A model generated the notes under the pieces. The model saw only the letters and a list, made by a program, of their open reading frames with translations. It was not told where the DNA came from and made no database searches. Positions 46,581 through 55,668 of a stretch of DNA of 64,000 nucleotides are shown here, piece after piece (the stretch's first letter is position 1; each line of letters starts with the position of its first letter). Made by a program: the position numbers and the translations under genes. Origin of the DNA: Nocardioides oceani. GTDB taxonomy: Bacteria > Actinomycetota > Actinomycetes > Propionibacteriales > Nocardioidaceae. The DNA lies in NCBI RefSeq assembly GCF_030412965.1, contig NZ_JAUHJQ010000007.1, forward strand, positions 62,001 through 126,000, read 5' to 3'.

Positions 46581-47098
46581 GGACCCACCGTACGGTGCCG
46601 GTCGTCGGTGCCCGGAGGGGTTTCCCTGGGGAACACCCAACGTTCATATCCCCAGAAGCGGAACAGCGTCGCGAGTGCCACGCCGACCAGGTTCCCCGAG
46701 ACGTTCTCGGCAACCGCCGAGGTCCAGCCCAGCAGGTAGGAGGTCAGGGCGAGCGGCACCAGGTTGACCACGAGGCCGCCCAGGTTGACCAGGAAGAACA
46801 GCGCGTACGCCGTGGTCAGCTGCGTGCGTCGGCGCCGGTCGAAGACCCAGGCCCGGTTGCCGGCGAACGCGAAGGTCGCCGAGACCACGAACGCCAGCGT
46901 CTTCGAGGTCAGGGGGCCGGTCTCCAGCAGCTGCCGGGCGAGGTTGTAGCAGCCGAGGTCGACGACGTACGCCAGGCCGCCCACGACGAGGAACCGCCAC
47001 GCCACACGGCCGCCCACCCCGTCCTCGGTGTCGGTGCGGCTCTCGGGGTGGGTGGCGGGGTCGCTGGTCGTCGGGAGGTCGTGGACGGCGCCGGGCAC
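46577..47098 (-). CDS. GtrA-family membrane protein
   Basis: This 173-aa protein has four membrane helices and the GtrA pattern: FLVVGGLAYVVDLGCYNLA, TSKTLAFVVSATFAFAGNRAWVF, and the closing ATLFRFWGYERWVF. GtrA proteins are small membrane partners of glycosyltransferases, thought to move polyprenyl-phosphate sugars. The GTG/ATG start region includes a 30-residue hydrophilic N-terminus. It is divergent from the MFS gene, with a palindrome between them. Confidence 0.88.
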   Translation of the reverse strand: MPGAVHDLPTTSDPATHPESRTDTEDGVGGRVAWRFLVVGGLAYVVDLGCYNLARQLLETGPLTSKTLAFVVSATFAFAGNRAWVFDRRRRTQLTTAYALFFLVNLGGLVVNLVPLALTSYLLGWTSAVAENVSGNLVGVALATLFRFWGYERWVFPRETPPGTDDRHRTVGP

Positions 47099-47130
47099 GT
47101 GGAGGGGTACCCGACACGCGCCGCGGGAAC

Positions 47131-47148
47131 ACCGAGCGTCCGCTCGGT
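47131..47148. promoter_or_regulatory. TetR-type operator candidate between GtrA and MFS genes
   Basis: ACCGAGCG-TC-CGCTCGGT is a perfect 8-2-8 palindrome in the 63-base divergent gap, 13 bases before the MFS start codon. Its form is typical of TetR-family operators. No TetR gene is adjacent; one lies at 38403. Confidence 0.6.
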
Positions 47149-47161
47149 GTTGACGAGGCCC

Positions 47162-48487
47162 ATGACCCCCGACGACTCACGCCGCGTGTCGCTGCTGCTC
47201 GGACTGCTCTTCGGCCTGGCCGGCATGGGCTCGTCCTCCGCGGCGGTCGCGCTGCCGCTGATGGGCAGCGACCTCGGCGTCGACGTCGGGGTGGCGACGT
47301 GGTCGATCAGCCTCTACGCGCTCATGCTGGCGGTGACCACCGCGGTCTACGGACGGATCTCCGACCTGGTCGGGGTCAAGCTGCCGCTGCTGGTGGGCAT
47401 CGGCCTGATGACCGCCGGCGCGCTGGTGGCCGCGTTCGCGCCGACGTACGGCGTGCACCTCGGCGGCCGCCTGTTCCAGGGCGCCGGCGCGGCCGCCGTC
47501 CCGACGCTGGGCGTGGCGGCGCTGAGCGCGCGGTACGACGGCGAGGTCAAGGGTCTCGCGCTCGGCCGGCTCGCGGGGATGGCCGCCGCGGTGTCGTGCC
47601 TCGGCCCCCTCGCCGGCGGGCTCGTCGAGCACGCCTTCGGGTGGCGCGTCGTGATGGCGCTGCCGATCCTCGGCGTCCTGGTCGTGCCCTTCCTGTGGCG
47701 CGCGCTGACCGGCGAGGGCAGCGGCGCGAGCCTCGACGTCCTCGGTGCCGTGCTCGTGGCCGCGACCGCGGCCGGGCTGGTCCTGCTCGTGCAGTCGCCC
47801 TCGACCGGCCTGGTGGTCGCGCTCGTCGGGGTGCTGCTGATGGTGCTCGGCACGCCGCTCGTGGCCCTGCGCGTACGCCGCCGGCCGCACGGCTTCCTCC
47901 CCCTGGCCGTCGTCCGCAACGCCACGGTGGTGCGGAGCGCGGTCGCGGCGACGGCCGTGCCGGCGGCGTGGTTCGGGCTGCTCGTCTCGGTCCCGGCGGT
48001 GCTCGTCGCCCACGGCTGGCAGGCCTGGCAGGTCGGGCTGCTGCTCGTGCCGAGCGCGGTGATCGCGCTGTTCGTGCCGCGGGTGGCCGGGCCGCTGCTT
48101 ACCCGGGTCGGCGGGCCGACCGCGCTGGCGCTCTCCGGCGTCACCGCGTCGGTCGCGCTGGTGCTCGCGGCGGTCGGCACCGCGGCGGTCTCGCCGGTGG
48201 TCCTCGGGGTCTCGGTCGTGCTGGTGACCATGGCGTTCGGGCTCGGCCAGCCGGCGCTGACCGCGTCCGTCGGTGACGCGGTCTCGCTCGACGTCCGCGG
48301 GGTCGCCCTCGGCGTCGCGACGCTGCTGTTCCTCGTCGGCGGGTCGGTCGGCTCCGCGGTCGTCGGCGGGATCGGCGACGCGATCGGTACCCCCGGCGCG
48401 CTCGGCATCCTCGCGGTGCTCCCGCTCCTCGGGCTGGTCGCGCTCGTCCCCGAGCTGCGGCGGGCCGCGGCGGTCGTCGCGGACTGA
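47162..48487 (+). CDS. MFS transporter (multidrug type, DHA2-like)
   Basis: This 441-aa membrane protein has about fourteen hydrophobic segments. The early LPLMGSDLGVDVGVATWSIS followed by TTAVYGRISDLVGVKLPLLVG (the GRxSD loop) and GRLFQGAGAAAVPTLGVAAL are DHA2-type drug-exporter features. ATG 47162 is the start. An operator-like palindrome just upstream suggests inducible expression. Substrate unknown. Confidence 0.88.
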   Translation: MTPDDSRRVSLLLGLLFGLAGMGSSSAAVALPLMGSDLGVDVGVATWSISLYALMLAVTTAVYGRISDLVGVKLPLLVGIGLMTAGALVAAFAPTYGVHLGGRLFQGAGAAAVPTLGVAALSARYDGEVKGLALGRLAGMAAAVSCLGPLAGGLVEHAFGWRVVMALPILGVLVVPFLWRALTGEGSGASLDVLGAVLVAATAAGLVLLVQSPSTGLVVALVGVLLMVLGTPLVALRVRRRPHGFLPLAVVRNATVVRSAVAATAVPAAWFGLLVSVPAVLVAHGWQAWQVGLLLVPSAVIALFVPRVAGPLLTRVGGPTALALSGVTASVALVLAAVGTAAVSPVVLGVSVVLVTMAFGLGQPALTASVGDAVSLDVRGVALGVATLLFLVGGSVGSAVVGGIGDAIGTPGALGILAVLPLLGLVALVPELRRAAAVVAD

Positions 48488-48502
48488 CGCCCGCCCAGGC
48501 GG

Positions 48503-49270
48503 TCAGCCCGCCGCGGGCAGCGGGAGGTCCAGGTCGGCCAGGGCGTCAGCGAGGTTGCGGGCGAGGTACGCGTCGCCGGCGGTGCTGGCCCCGCCCTCGG
48601 GGTCGCGCAGGTCGGCGCGGTCGGTGCGCCCCGCGCCCGCCCAGCCCTCGGCGACCGGGTCCACGGCGAAGCCGTCGTGCTCCTCCGCTACCTCGGTGAC
48701 GAGCGCCGCGACGCCGCCCGGCAGCGGGCCCTCCTGCGCGAGGGTCCACGGCACCACCTGGACGAGGGCGGCGTCGGGGAACGCCTCGCGCAGCGCGTCG
48801 AGGTAGGTGTCCATGGCGGTGCGGAGGTTGGGCCCGTCGACGAGGCGCAGGTCGTTGCGACCGGCGTCGACGAGGACCACGTCGGGATCGACACCCTCGT
48901 CGACGACCTCGCTGAGCCGGTCGACCAGCCGCGCGCCGGTGGTGGCATTGACGAACCCGGCGCCCTCCTCGGCCTCGACGACGCACTCCCAGTCGAGCTC
49001 CTCGGCGGTCGCGCACGCGTAACCCGTGGTGTAGCCGTCGCCCAGCCACAGGGAGACCGGCCGGGTGCCGGTCTCCGTGGCAGGCGGCTCGGTCGGCGAC
49101 GAGGTCGGTGCAGCGGACGCGGAGCCCTCGATCGGGCGGTCGGCCACCGGGTCGTCGGCGGTCACGTCCGCCCGGACGCGGTCCTGCCAGTCGAGGTACG
49201 CCCACGCCGTGCCAGCGACGACGAGGGCCGCGAGCAGCATGACGAGCGCGCCGGAGAGACGAGGGAGCAC
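48503..49270 (-). CDS. Membrane-anchored SGNH-like protein lacking the catalytic serine
   Basis: A 255-aa protein from GTG 49270 with an N-terminal membrane helix (SGALVMLLAALVVAGTAWAY), a Ser/Thr/Pro linker and an extracellular SGNH-fold domain. Block I reads WLGDGYTTGY where active members have GDS; the codon is GGC, so the nucleophile is glycine. Block III (DAGRND) is kept, but the last block (DPEGGASTAGDAYLA) lacks the usual D-x-x-H histidine. The protein is therefore probably not a hydrolase; it may bind acylated glycans. Convergent with MFS and divergent from the LLM gene. Confidence 0.78.
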   Translation of the reverse strand: MLPRLSGALVMLLAALVVAGTAWAYLDWQDRVRADVTADDPVADRPIEGSASAAPTSSPTEPPATETGTRPVSLWLGDGYTTGYACATAEELDWECVVEAEEGAGFVNATTGARLVDRLSEVVDEGVDPDVVLVDAGRNDLRLVDGPNLRTAMDTYLDALREAFPDAALVQVVPWTLAQEGPLPGGVAALVTEVAEEHDGFAVDPVAEGWAGAGRTDRADLRDPEGGASTAGDAYLARNLADALADLDLPLPAAG

Positions 49271-49318
49271 CGACGAACCGTAACGTCCGCCTGCGACGGG
49301 TCTGCCACAGTTGCCCGC

Positions 49319-50215
49319 GTGCAGGTGGGGATGACGTTGCCGGTCATGGAGCCGGACCTGTGGGACGACGGCGCGACGACGCTCGAGGAGTGGTCGCGCG
49401 CGGTCGACGAGGGCCCGTTCGGCACGCTGTGCTTCGGCGAGCGGATCGCCTTCGACAACCCCGAGACGCTCACGCTGCTGGGCGCGGTCGCGGCGTGGAC
49501 CAGCCGGGTGCAGCTCGCGACCACGGTGGTGGTGCCGCAGCTGCACGACCCCGTGCTGCTCGCGAAGTCGCTCGCCACCGGCGACCGGCTCTGCGCCGGG
49601 CGGCTGACGGTGGGGCTCGGTGTGGGCGGCCGCGAGGAGGACTACCGCGTCGTCGGCGCCGACCTCGCCGGGCAGACGATGCGGGAGATGGCCGAGCGCG
49701 CGGCCGTGCTCCGGACCGTGTGGAGCGGCAGCACGGTCGCTGGAGCGTCCCGCCCGATCGGCCCGCCGCCGGCACGACCGGGCGGCCCCGACCTGCTCGT
49801 CGGCACCATGGGCCCGCGGACGATCCGGTCCGCCGCGGCGTGGGCCGACGGCCTGGCCGGCGTGACGCTCGACGTCGATCCCGGCGGCGTACGACGGCTC
49901 TTCGACGTCGCCGAGTCCGCCTGGGCCGAGGCCGGACGCGGGCAGCCGCGACTGACGACGTCGTTCTGGTTCGCCCTCGACGACGGGGACGGGTCGGCCC
50001 GGGCGCAGGTCCACCGGCACCTGCGCCACTACATGAGCTGGCTGCCGGCCGACCTGGTCGACGCGATGGCGCCGACCACCGGCTTCGCGGGCACCCCGGC
50101 GCAGCTGCGGGACACGCTGCGCCGCTTCGAGGACGTCGGCACCGACGAGGTGCACCTGATCCCCACGGGCTCCGACGTCGCGCAGGTCGAGGCCGTCGCG
50201 GAGCTGCTGCGGTGA
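49319..50215 (+). CDS. LLM-class F420-dependent oxidoreductase
   Basis: This 298-aa luciferase-like TIM-barrel protein has the N-terminal MTLPVME, FGERIAFDNPETLTLLGAVAAWT, LATTVVVPQLHDPVLLAKSLAT and the GRLTVGLGVGGREEDY cofactor region. It should use F420 (or FMN) to oxidise or reduce an unknown substrate. GTG 49319 gives the family start. It overlaps the rhomboid gene by 4 bases. Confidence 0.86.
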   Translation: MQVGMTLPVMEPDLWDDGATTLEEWSRAVDEGPFGTLCFGERIAFDNPETLTLLGAVAAWTSRVQLATTVVVPQLHDPVLLAKSLATGDRLCAGRLTVGLGVGGREEDYRVVGADLAGQTMREMAERAAVLRTVWSGSTVAGASRPIGPPPARPGGPDLLVGTMGPRTIRSAAAWADGLAGVTLDVDPGGVRRLFDVAESAWAEAGRGQPRLTTSFWFALDDGDGSARAQVHRHLRHYMSWLPADLVDAMAPTTGFAGTPAQLRDTLRRFEDVGTDEVHLIPTGSDVAQVEAVAELLR

Positions 50216-50799
50216 GCACCCGGCACCGCTCCGGTGCGGACCTCGGCGGCACCTGGGCCCGCGCGGCCGTGCTCAGCGTCGGGTTCGTCGCGCTGCTCTG
50301 GGCGATCGAGGTGCTCGACGCGGTGTGGAGCCGCGACCTCGACACGTACGGCGTCCGGCCGCGCGACGACGACGGGCTCGTCGGCGTGGCGCTCGCGCCG
50401 CTGCTCCACGCCGGCTGGGACCACCTGTCGGGCAACACCCTGCCGGTGCTCGTCCTGGCGTTCCTCGTGCTCGTCGGGGGCACCGAGCGCGGGCTCGCCG
50501 CGACCGCCGTGATCTGGCTGGTCGGCGGCCTCGGCGTCTGGCTGACCGCGCCGGCGTACTCCCTCCACCTCGGCGCCAGCGTCCTGGTCTTCGGCTGGCT
50601 GGTCTACCTCATGCTCCGCGGCGTCTTCACCCGCAGCGCGGGCGAGATCATCCTCGGGATCGTGCTGTTCCTGGCGTACGGCGGCCTCCTGCTCGGCGTC
50701 CTCCCCGGCCAGCCGGGCGTCTCGTGGCAGGGCCATCTCTTCGGCGCGGTCGGCGGCGCGCTGGCGGCGTCCTGGGTCGATCGGCGCAGCCGGGCCTAG
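50212..50799 (+). CDS. Rhomboid-family intramembrane serine protease
   Basis: This 195-aa protein has six hydrophobic segments and the rhomboid residues: HAGWDHLSGN (66-75), LHLGASVLVFG with the catalytic Ser123, and WQGHLFGAVGG with His175. It should cleave transmembrane substrates; none is identified. GTG 50212 overlaps the previous stop. It is at the small end of the family but retains the catalytic dyad. Confidence 0.85.
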   Translation: MSTRHRSGADLGGTWARAAVLSVGFVALLWAIEVLDAVWSRDLDTYGVRPRDDDGLVGVALAPLLHAGWDHLSGNTLPVLVLAFLVLVGGTERGLAATAVIWLVGGLGVWLTAPAYSLHLGASVLVFGWLVYLMLRGVFTRSAGEIILGIVLFLAYGGLLLGVLPGQPGVSWQGHLFGAVGGALAASWVDRRSRA

Positions 50800-50810
50800 G
50801 GTGTGACGCC

Positions 50811-51449
50811 ATGCGCTCGGACTGGCTCCCCGTCTCGGCCGCGCTGCTCGTCACCGGCGCGATGGCCCTCGCGCTCGCCACGCTCGTCGGCGACTCCGGC
50901 GGCAGCACGAGCGAGACGCTGCGCAGCGTCGAGAACAACGACGGCCGGTGGCTCGCCGTCGCCGTCATCTACCTGCTCGCCTCCGCCTGCCTGACCCTCG
51001 GCCTGCCCACGATCCTGTACGTGCTGCAGGACCGGTCGCGGTTCCTCGGCGGCCTCGGCGTGATCAGCCTGGCGCTGGGGTTCATCGGCCTCGCCGGCTA
51101 CGGGATGCTCGTGACGTTCTTCCGCGCACTCGTCATCACCGACGCCATCCGCGGGCCCGCGCTGCGGGCGGCGGCCGAGGAGTCCGGCCTGACGGTCGTG
51201 CTCTACGGGTGGGTCGTCGCCTTCGTCCTGGGGGAGCTGCTGGTCACCCTCGCGCTGCTGCGCGTCCCCGAGGTCCCGCGCTGGGTGCCTGCGGTGCTGG
51301 CCGCCCACCTGGTCGCGGTGGCCCTCGGCGGCGTGCTCCCCGACGCCGTCACCCGGGCCGCGGTCCTGCTCCTCGCGCTCGGGTTCGCCGGCATCGCGAT
51401 CACCGCCGCCCTGCCCGACCCGCACCGCAGGAGCCTCGCCCGTGCCTGA
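50811..51449 (+). CDS. Polytopic membrane protein of unknown function
   Basis: This 212-aa protein has six hydrophobic segments (for example VSAALLVTGAMALALATLVG, AVAVIYLLASACLTLG, LGVISLALGFIGLAGYGMLV). No catalytic motif is visible. It lies between the rhomboid and coiled-coil genes with 11-base spacing and an 8-base overlap, so it is likely co-expressed. Family not recognised. Confidence 0.75.
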   Translation: MRSDWLPVSAALLVTGAMALALATLVGDSGGSTSETLRSVENNDGRWLAVAVIYLLASACLTLGLPTILYVLQDRSRFLGGLGVISLALGFIGLAGYGMLVTFFRALVITDAIRGPALRAAAEESGLTVVLYGWVVAFVLGELLVTLALLRVPEVPRWVPAVLAAHLVAVALGGVLPDAVTRAAVLLLALGFAGIAITAALPDPHRRSLARA

Positions 51450-52404
51450 GGACCGGCTCGCCGAGCTCGACGCCGCCCTCGCCGACGCCGAGCGCGACCT
51501 GGCGGAGAAGTCGCGGCTGACCGCCCGCCTGGCCCGCGGTGAGGCCGCCGTCGAGCGGGCGCGGGCCGAGGTGGGCCGGGCCCGCGCTGCGCTGGGTGAC
51601 GAGCAGGCCGACGTCGCGCGGCTCGAGTCGTTCAGCCCCACCCGGATCTGGGCGGCGATGCGCGGGAGCCGCGAGGTCGACCTCGACCGCGAGCGGGCCG
51701 AGCAGCAGGCGGCGGAGTACGCCGTCGCGCGGGCCGAGGCGGGGCTGGCCGCGGCCGAGGACGAGGCCGCCCGGGCCGCGTCCGGACTGCGGGCCGTCTC
51801 CGACGCCGACGTACGCCGCGAGCGGGCGCTGGCCGCGAAGGAGGAGCACCTGCGTGGCACCGGCCACCCGTCCGCCGTCGAGCTCGACCGGGTCGCGGCC
51901 GCCACCGGTGCCGGCCGCTCGGCGCTGGCCGAGCTGCAGGAGGCCGGCGTGGCCGCGGACCACGCGCTGGCCCGGCTCGGCGCCGCCGCGGACCTGCTCG
52001 CCTCGGCGCGGAGCTGGTCGACGGCCGACACGTTCTTCGACGGCGGGCTGGTCACCGACCTGGTGAAGTACGACCGGATGGACTCCGCGCAGCGGTTGAT
52101 GCGCGACGCCGACGCCGCCCTGCGCCGGCTCTCGGTCGAGCTGGCCGACGTCGGCGAGGCCGCGGTCGGCGGCATCGAGGTCACCCAGCTCGCCCGCGCC
52201 TTCGACGTGTGGTTCGACAACATCTTCAGCGACTGGTCGGTGCGCAACCGGATCACCGAGGCCGCCGAGCGGGTCGGTCGTACCGCCCACGTGGTCCAGC
52301 AGGTGCGGGCGCGGCTGCTCGAGCGGGTCGCCGAGCAGCAGGCCGAGCTCGACCGTCTCGCTCGGCGGCGGGCGGCGCTGCTGGGCGGGTCGTCGTCGGG
52401 GTAG
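51442..52404 (+). CDS. Coiled-coil protein
   Basis: This 320-aa protein is largely alpha-helical, with heptad-like Ala/Arg/Glu repeats at both ends (about 5-60, 75-125 and 275-310) and a less repetitive middle with WSTADTFFDGGLVTDLVKYD and FDVWFDNIFSDWSVRNRI. It has no signal or membrane helix. It overlaps the membrane protein gene by 8 bases. The TAG stop codon is supplied by the hairpin repeat starting at 52398. Function unknown; a scaffold for the membrane neighbour is possible. Confidence 0.78.
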   Translation: MPEDRLAELDAALADAERDLAEKSRLTARLARGEAAVERARAEVGRARAALGDEQADVARLESFSPTRIWAAMRGSREVDLDRERAEQQAAEYAVARAEAGLAAAEDEAARAASGLRAVSDADVRRERALAAKEEHLRGTGHPSAVELDRVAAATGAGRSALAELQEAGVAADHALARLGAAADLLASARSWSTADTFFDGGLVTDLVKYDRMDSAQRLMRDADAALRRLSVELADVGEAAVGGIEVTQLARAFDVWFDNIFSDWSVRNRITEAAERVGRTAHVVQQVRARLLERVAEQQAELDRLARRRAALLGGSSSG

Positions 52405-52464
52405 TCACGGACGAAAACGTCCTCGGGCACCTCCTGGGAGGACGAAAACGTCCGTGACTACCCC
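52398..52464. repeat. Hairpin repeat between convergent genes (GGGGTAGTCACGGACG element)
   Basis: GGGGTAGTCACGGACG (52398-52413) and its exact complement (52449-52464) flank AAAACGTCC/GGACGAAAA arms. It lies between the convergent coiled-coil and LLM genes and contains the stop codon of the former. The same element occurs at 59786-59852. It can act as a bidirectional terminator. Confidence 0.85.
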
Positions 52465-52480
52465 GACCCCCGGGCCCGCC

Positions 52481-53467
52481 TCACGCCAGCGCGCGGGCCA
52501 GGGCCCCCACCTGGTTCAGCGGCGCGTCGTACCCCGGGAAGTAGGCGCAGACCCGGTCGGCCACGTCGCCGAAGCGCCGGTGGATCTCGGCGGCGCACTC
52601 CTCGGGCGTGCCGACGACCGCGAGCGTGTGCAGCATGTCGTCGGTGACCAGCTCCATCATCGCGGCGACGTCGCCGACCTTGGAGAGCCGGTTGAGCTCG
52701 GGCTGGACGTCGGCCCAGCCCTCGACCTCGAGGACGGGGAGGTACGCCGGCGTGGAGCCGTAGAACGCCAGCAGCCCGCGCACGCCCAGCGCCGCGGCGT
52801 GCTGCTCCTCGCGGGTGCGGCCCATCGCGACGATCGCCTGCGGGTGGACCCGGAAGGTCGGCGACACGGGCGTCCCGAGCGCGGGGAGCGTCCGCTCGCG
52901 GAAGTGCCGGTGGCTGTGGAACGGCATCACCAGCAGCCCGTCGGCGACCTCGCCGGCGGTGCGGGTCATCAGCGGGCCGAGCGCACCGAGGAGCACCGGC
53001 GGCGGCCCGAACGGGTTCGGGCCGGGGACGAACGTCGGCGGCATCAGGGTGTGGCGCGTGTGCTCGCCGCGGAAGTCCAGCCGCGTGCCCTCCTGCCAGG
53101 AGGTGAGGATCGCCTTGACCGCGAGCACGATCTCCCGCATCCGCGCGGCCGGCGGGGACCAGGTTGCGCCGTACCGGTTCTCGACGTGCGGCCTGACCTG
53201 GGACCCCAGCCCGAGGCGGAACCGCCCGGCCGACATCAGCTGCAGGTCCCACGCGGTGTGCGCCAGGTGCATCGGGCTGCGCGGCATCGCGATCGCGACG
53301 TTGGTCATCAGGTCGGTCTCCACCGCGCCGGCGGCCGCCGCCAGCGGCAGGAACACGTCGTGCGGTCCCTCGAAGGTGAACAGCCCCGCGACGCCGGCAC
53401 CGACCAGCTCGCGGGCGCGCTCGGCCGCCCGGTCGGGCCTCCCGTCGAGCTGGACGTCCAGGAGCAT
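52481..53467 (-). CDS. LLM-class F420-dependent oxidoreductase (TIGR03617-like)
   Basis: This 328-aa protein is a second luciferase-like enzyme. Features: MLLDVQLDGRPDRAAERARE at the N-terminus, GLFTFEGPHDVFLPL, TNVAIAMPRSPMHLAHTAWDLQ, GRFRLGLGSQVRPHVENRYG and PVLLGALGPLMTRTAGEVADGLL. It resembles the actinobacterial F420-dependent group of that type. Substrate unknown. It is 2 bases downstream of the acyltransferase gene, suggesting co-expression. Confidence 0.88.
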   Translation of the reverse strand: MLLDVQLDGRPDRAAERARELVGAGVAGLFTFEGPHDVFLPLAAAAGAVETDLMTNVAIAMPRSPMHLAHTAWDLQLMSAGRFRLGLGSQVRPHVENRYGATWSPPAARMREIVLAVKAILTSWQEGTRLDFRGEHTRHTLMPPTFVPGPNPFGPPPVLLGALGPLMTRTAGEVADGLLVMPFHSHRHFRERTLPALGTPVSPTFRVHPQAIVAMGRTREEQHAAALGVRGLLAFYGSTPAYLPVLEVEGWADVQPELNRLSKVGDVAAMMELVTDDMLHTLAVVGTPEECAAEIHRRFGDVADRVCAYFPGYDAPLNQVGALARALA

Positions 53468-53469
53468 CC

Positions 53470-54570
53470 TCAGACCCTCTCGGTGGGGGCCGGGGACTCG
53501 CGGCCCGGCCGGAGCGCGGCGGCGTGCGAGCCCATGAACGGCCGCTCGAGCAGCAGGTAGCTCGCCGTGGTCAGCCCCGCCGCCAGGCCGACGCCGAGCA
53601 GCGCCAGCACCGGCACGGGCAGCCCGATGCTGTCCTTGTCGAGCAGGTAGACCGGCAGCCAGTGCCACAGGTACAGGCTGTAGCTGGCCCGCCCGAGCAG
53701 CGCCAGCGGTCCCCACGACAGCAGCCGCAGCGCCGGCCCGCCCGTCTCGGCGACCCCGTGGAGCACCAGCCAGCCGGTCGCCGCGACCGCGAGCGGGACG
53801 CCGAGCCAGCGCACCGGGTCGGCGGTGTAGTGCCACGGGGCGAGCACCACGTACGCCGTCACCGCGGCGAGGGCGAGCAGGGCCAGGGCCTGCGGTCCCC
53901 GCCCGGTGGGGATCCGGCCGGGCCGGTCCGGGGTGGCGGGCTCGGCCACCGCGAGCGCGATCACCGCGCCGACGAGGATCTCCGCGAACCGGGCGGGCGG
54001 GGTGCCGTAGAACAGCAGCCCGCTCATCGGCAGCGCGGCGGCGTACAGCACGACGGCGGTCAGGGCCGACCAGCGGGCGAAGGTGCGGGCGGGGACCCCG
54101 CGGCGCCTGGCGGTGTAGAGGGCGAGCGGCCAGAGCAGGTACAAGTACCACTCGATCGCCAGCGACCAGGTCTGGCGGAACGGGTCGGTCGTCTCGCCCA
54201 TCGCCTCGAGCACCCACGTGCCTTGGACCGCCGCGAGCAGGCCGCGCTCGGCGGCGTCGGTGGCGGTCACGGCCGCGCCGGGCGCGAGCGCCACCGCGAT
54301 CGGCGACACCACGACCAGCGCGAGCAGGGCGGGGTAGAGGCGGCGGACCCGCTTGCGCAGGAACGTCACGTACTGCCGGCCCACCGGCTCGCTCGACCGC
54401 GAGCGCCACATCACCGAGGTGATGACGAAGCCGCTCAGCACGAAGAACACGTCGACGCCGAGGTAGCCGCCCTTCCCGACCGGCAGGTACGTCGCCACCC
54501 AGTGCGCGCCGAGCACCGCCAGGATCGCGAGCGCGCGGATCCCGTCGAGGTGGTCCACCCGTCCGCGCAC
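53470..54570 (-). CDS. Acyltransferase family 3 membrane protein
   Basis: A second OafA-like protein, 366 aa from GTG 54570. It has DHLDGIRALAILAVLGAHWV, GGYLGVDVFFVLSGFVIT, FLRKRVRRLYPALLAL and QTWSLAIEWYLYLLWPL, about ten membrane segments and a short hydrophilic tail, without an SGNH domain. It should acylate a surface glycan or lipid-linked sugar. Co-directional with the LLM gene. Confidence 0.88.
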   Translation of the reverse strand: MRGRVDHLDGIRALAILAVLGAHWVATYLPVGKGGYLGVDVFFVLSGFVITSVMWRSRSSEPVGRQYVTFLRKRVRRLYPALLALVVVSPIAVALAPGAAVTATDAAERGLLAAVQGTWVLEAMGETTDPFRQTWSLAIEWYLYLLWPLALYTARRRGVPARTFARWSALTAVVLYAAALPMSGLLFYGTPPARFAEILVGAVIALAVAEPATPDRPGRIPTGRGPQALALLALAAVTAYVVLAPWHYTADPVRWLGVPLAVAATGWLVLHGVAETGGPALRLLSWGPLALLGRASYSLYLWHWLPVYLLDKDSIGLPVPVLALLGVGLAAGLTTASYLLLERPFMGSHAAALRPGRESPAPTERV

Positions 54571-54641
54571 CGGGGGACCGTAGCGGTCCGGGCCTCCGGC
54601 GGTCCATGGCCCGCGCCGTGCGGCGACGGGTCGTGGGTCGC

Positions 54642-55649
54642 TCAGGCCGACGCCCGCCGCACGAGCGTGGGCGGCAGCAGCACCGACGCGGGTCCGGCTG
54701 CGGAGCCGGCGAGCCGGTCCAGCAGCAGCCGCGTCGCCCGCTCGGCGAGCTCGCCGGCGGGGTTGACGACGGTCGTCAGCGGGGGATCGCAGTGGTCGGC
54801 GCCGAGGTCGTCGTACCCCACGACCGCGACGTCGTCCGGCACCGACCGCCCGGCCGCGGCGAGCGCCCGCAGCGCGCCGCGCGCCATCAGGTCGGAGGCG
54901 ACGAAGAGCCCGTCGAGGTCGGGGTGCGCTGCGAGCAGCCGCGCGCAGGCCGCCTCGCCGCTGGCCTCGGTGAAGTCGCCGTGCTCGACGAGCGCGCCTC
55001 CCGGCCCGGCCCCCGAGGCGGCGACGTACCCCTCGAGCCGGTCCTGCCCGGCGGCCATGTCCGACGGTCCGGCGACGTGCCCGATCCGGCGGCAGCCGCG
55101 TTCGCGCAGCAGGTCGGTCGCGAGCCGGGCGCCCGCGACGTTGTCGGTGTCGACCCAGGCCACGCCGTCCGCGCCGACGATCGGCCGGCCGACGAACGCG
55201 CACGGCAGCCCCAGGGCGCCGAGGTGCTCGGCGAGGTGGTCGCTGCGGTGGTGGGAGACCACGATCGCGCCGTCGACGTGCCCGTTGCGCAGGTAGCGCA
55301 GCGTCCGGCCCTCCTCCTCGCCCGGCCGCGCGAGGAGCAGCACGAGCTGCAGGTCGCGCTCGGCGAGCACCCGGTTGACCGCGGTCAGCGTCCGGCCGAA
55401 GAACGGGTCCGAGAACACCCGGTCGTCGGGCTCGGGGACGACCACCGCGACGGAGTCGGTACGTCGCGTGGCCAACGTGCGGGCGGCCGGGTTCGGGGTG
55501 TAGCCGAGGCTGCGCACCGCCGCGTCGACCGCGGCCAGTGCCCGCTCGCTGACCCGGCTGCCGCCGTTGATCGCGCGCGAGGCCGTGGCCCGCGAGACCC
55601 CGGCGAGCCGGGCGACCTCGTCGAGGGTCGGCGTACCGGGGGCGTCCAC
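54642..55649 (-). CDS. LacI-family regulator
   Basis: This 335-aa protein has a LacI helix-turn-helix at residues 8-35 (TLDEVARLAGVSRATASRAI) and hinge NPAARTLATRRT, then a periplasmic-binding-protein-like sugar domain. It lies 19 bases after bglA on the same strand and is the likely repressor acting at the palindrome 57149-57164. The inducer would be a beta-glucoside or cellobiose-type sugar, by family analogy with CelR. Confidence 0.93.
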   Translation of the reverse strand: MDAPGTPTLDEVARLAGVSRATASRAINGGSRVSERALAAVDAAVRSLGYTPNPAARTLATRRTDSVAVVVPEPDDRVFSDPFFGRTLTAVNRVLAERDLQLVLLLARPGEEEGRTLRYLRNGHVDGAIVVSHHRSDHLAEHLGALGLPCAFVGRPIVGADGVAWVDTDNVAGARLATDLLRERGCRRIGHVAGPSDMAAGQDRLEGYVAASGAGPGGALVEHGDFTEASGEAACARLLAAHPDLDGLFVASDLMARGALRALAAAGRSVPDDVAVVGYDDLGADHCDPPLTTVVNPAGELAERATRLLLDRLAGSAAGPASVLLPPTLVRRASA

Positions 55650-55668
55650 GGAGGCAACCTAGCGGGCC

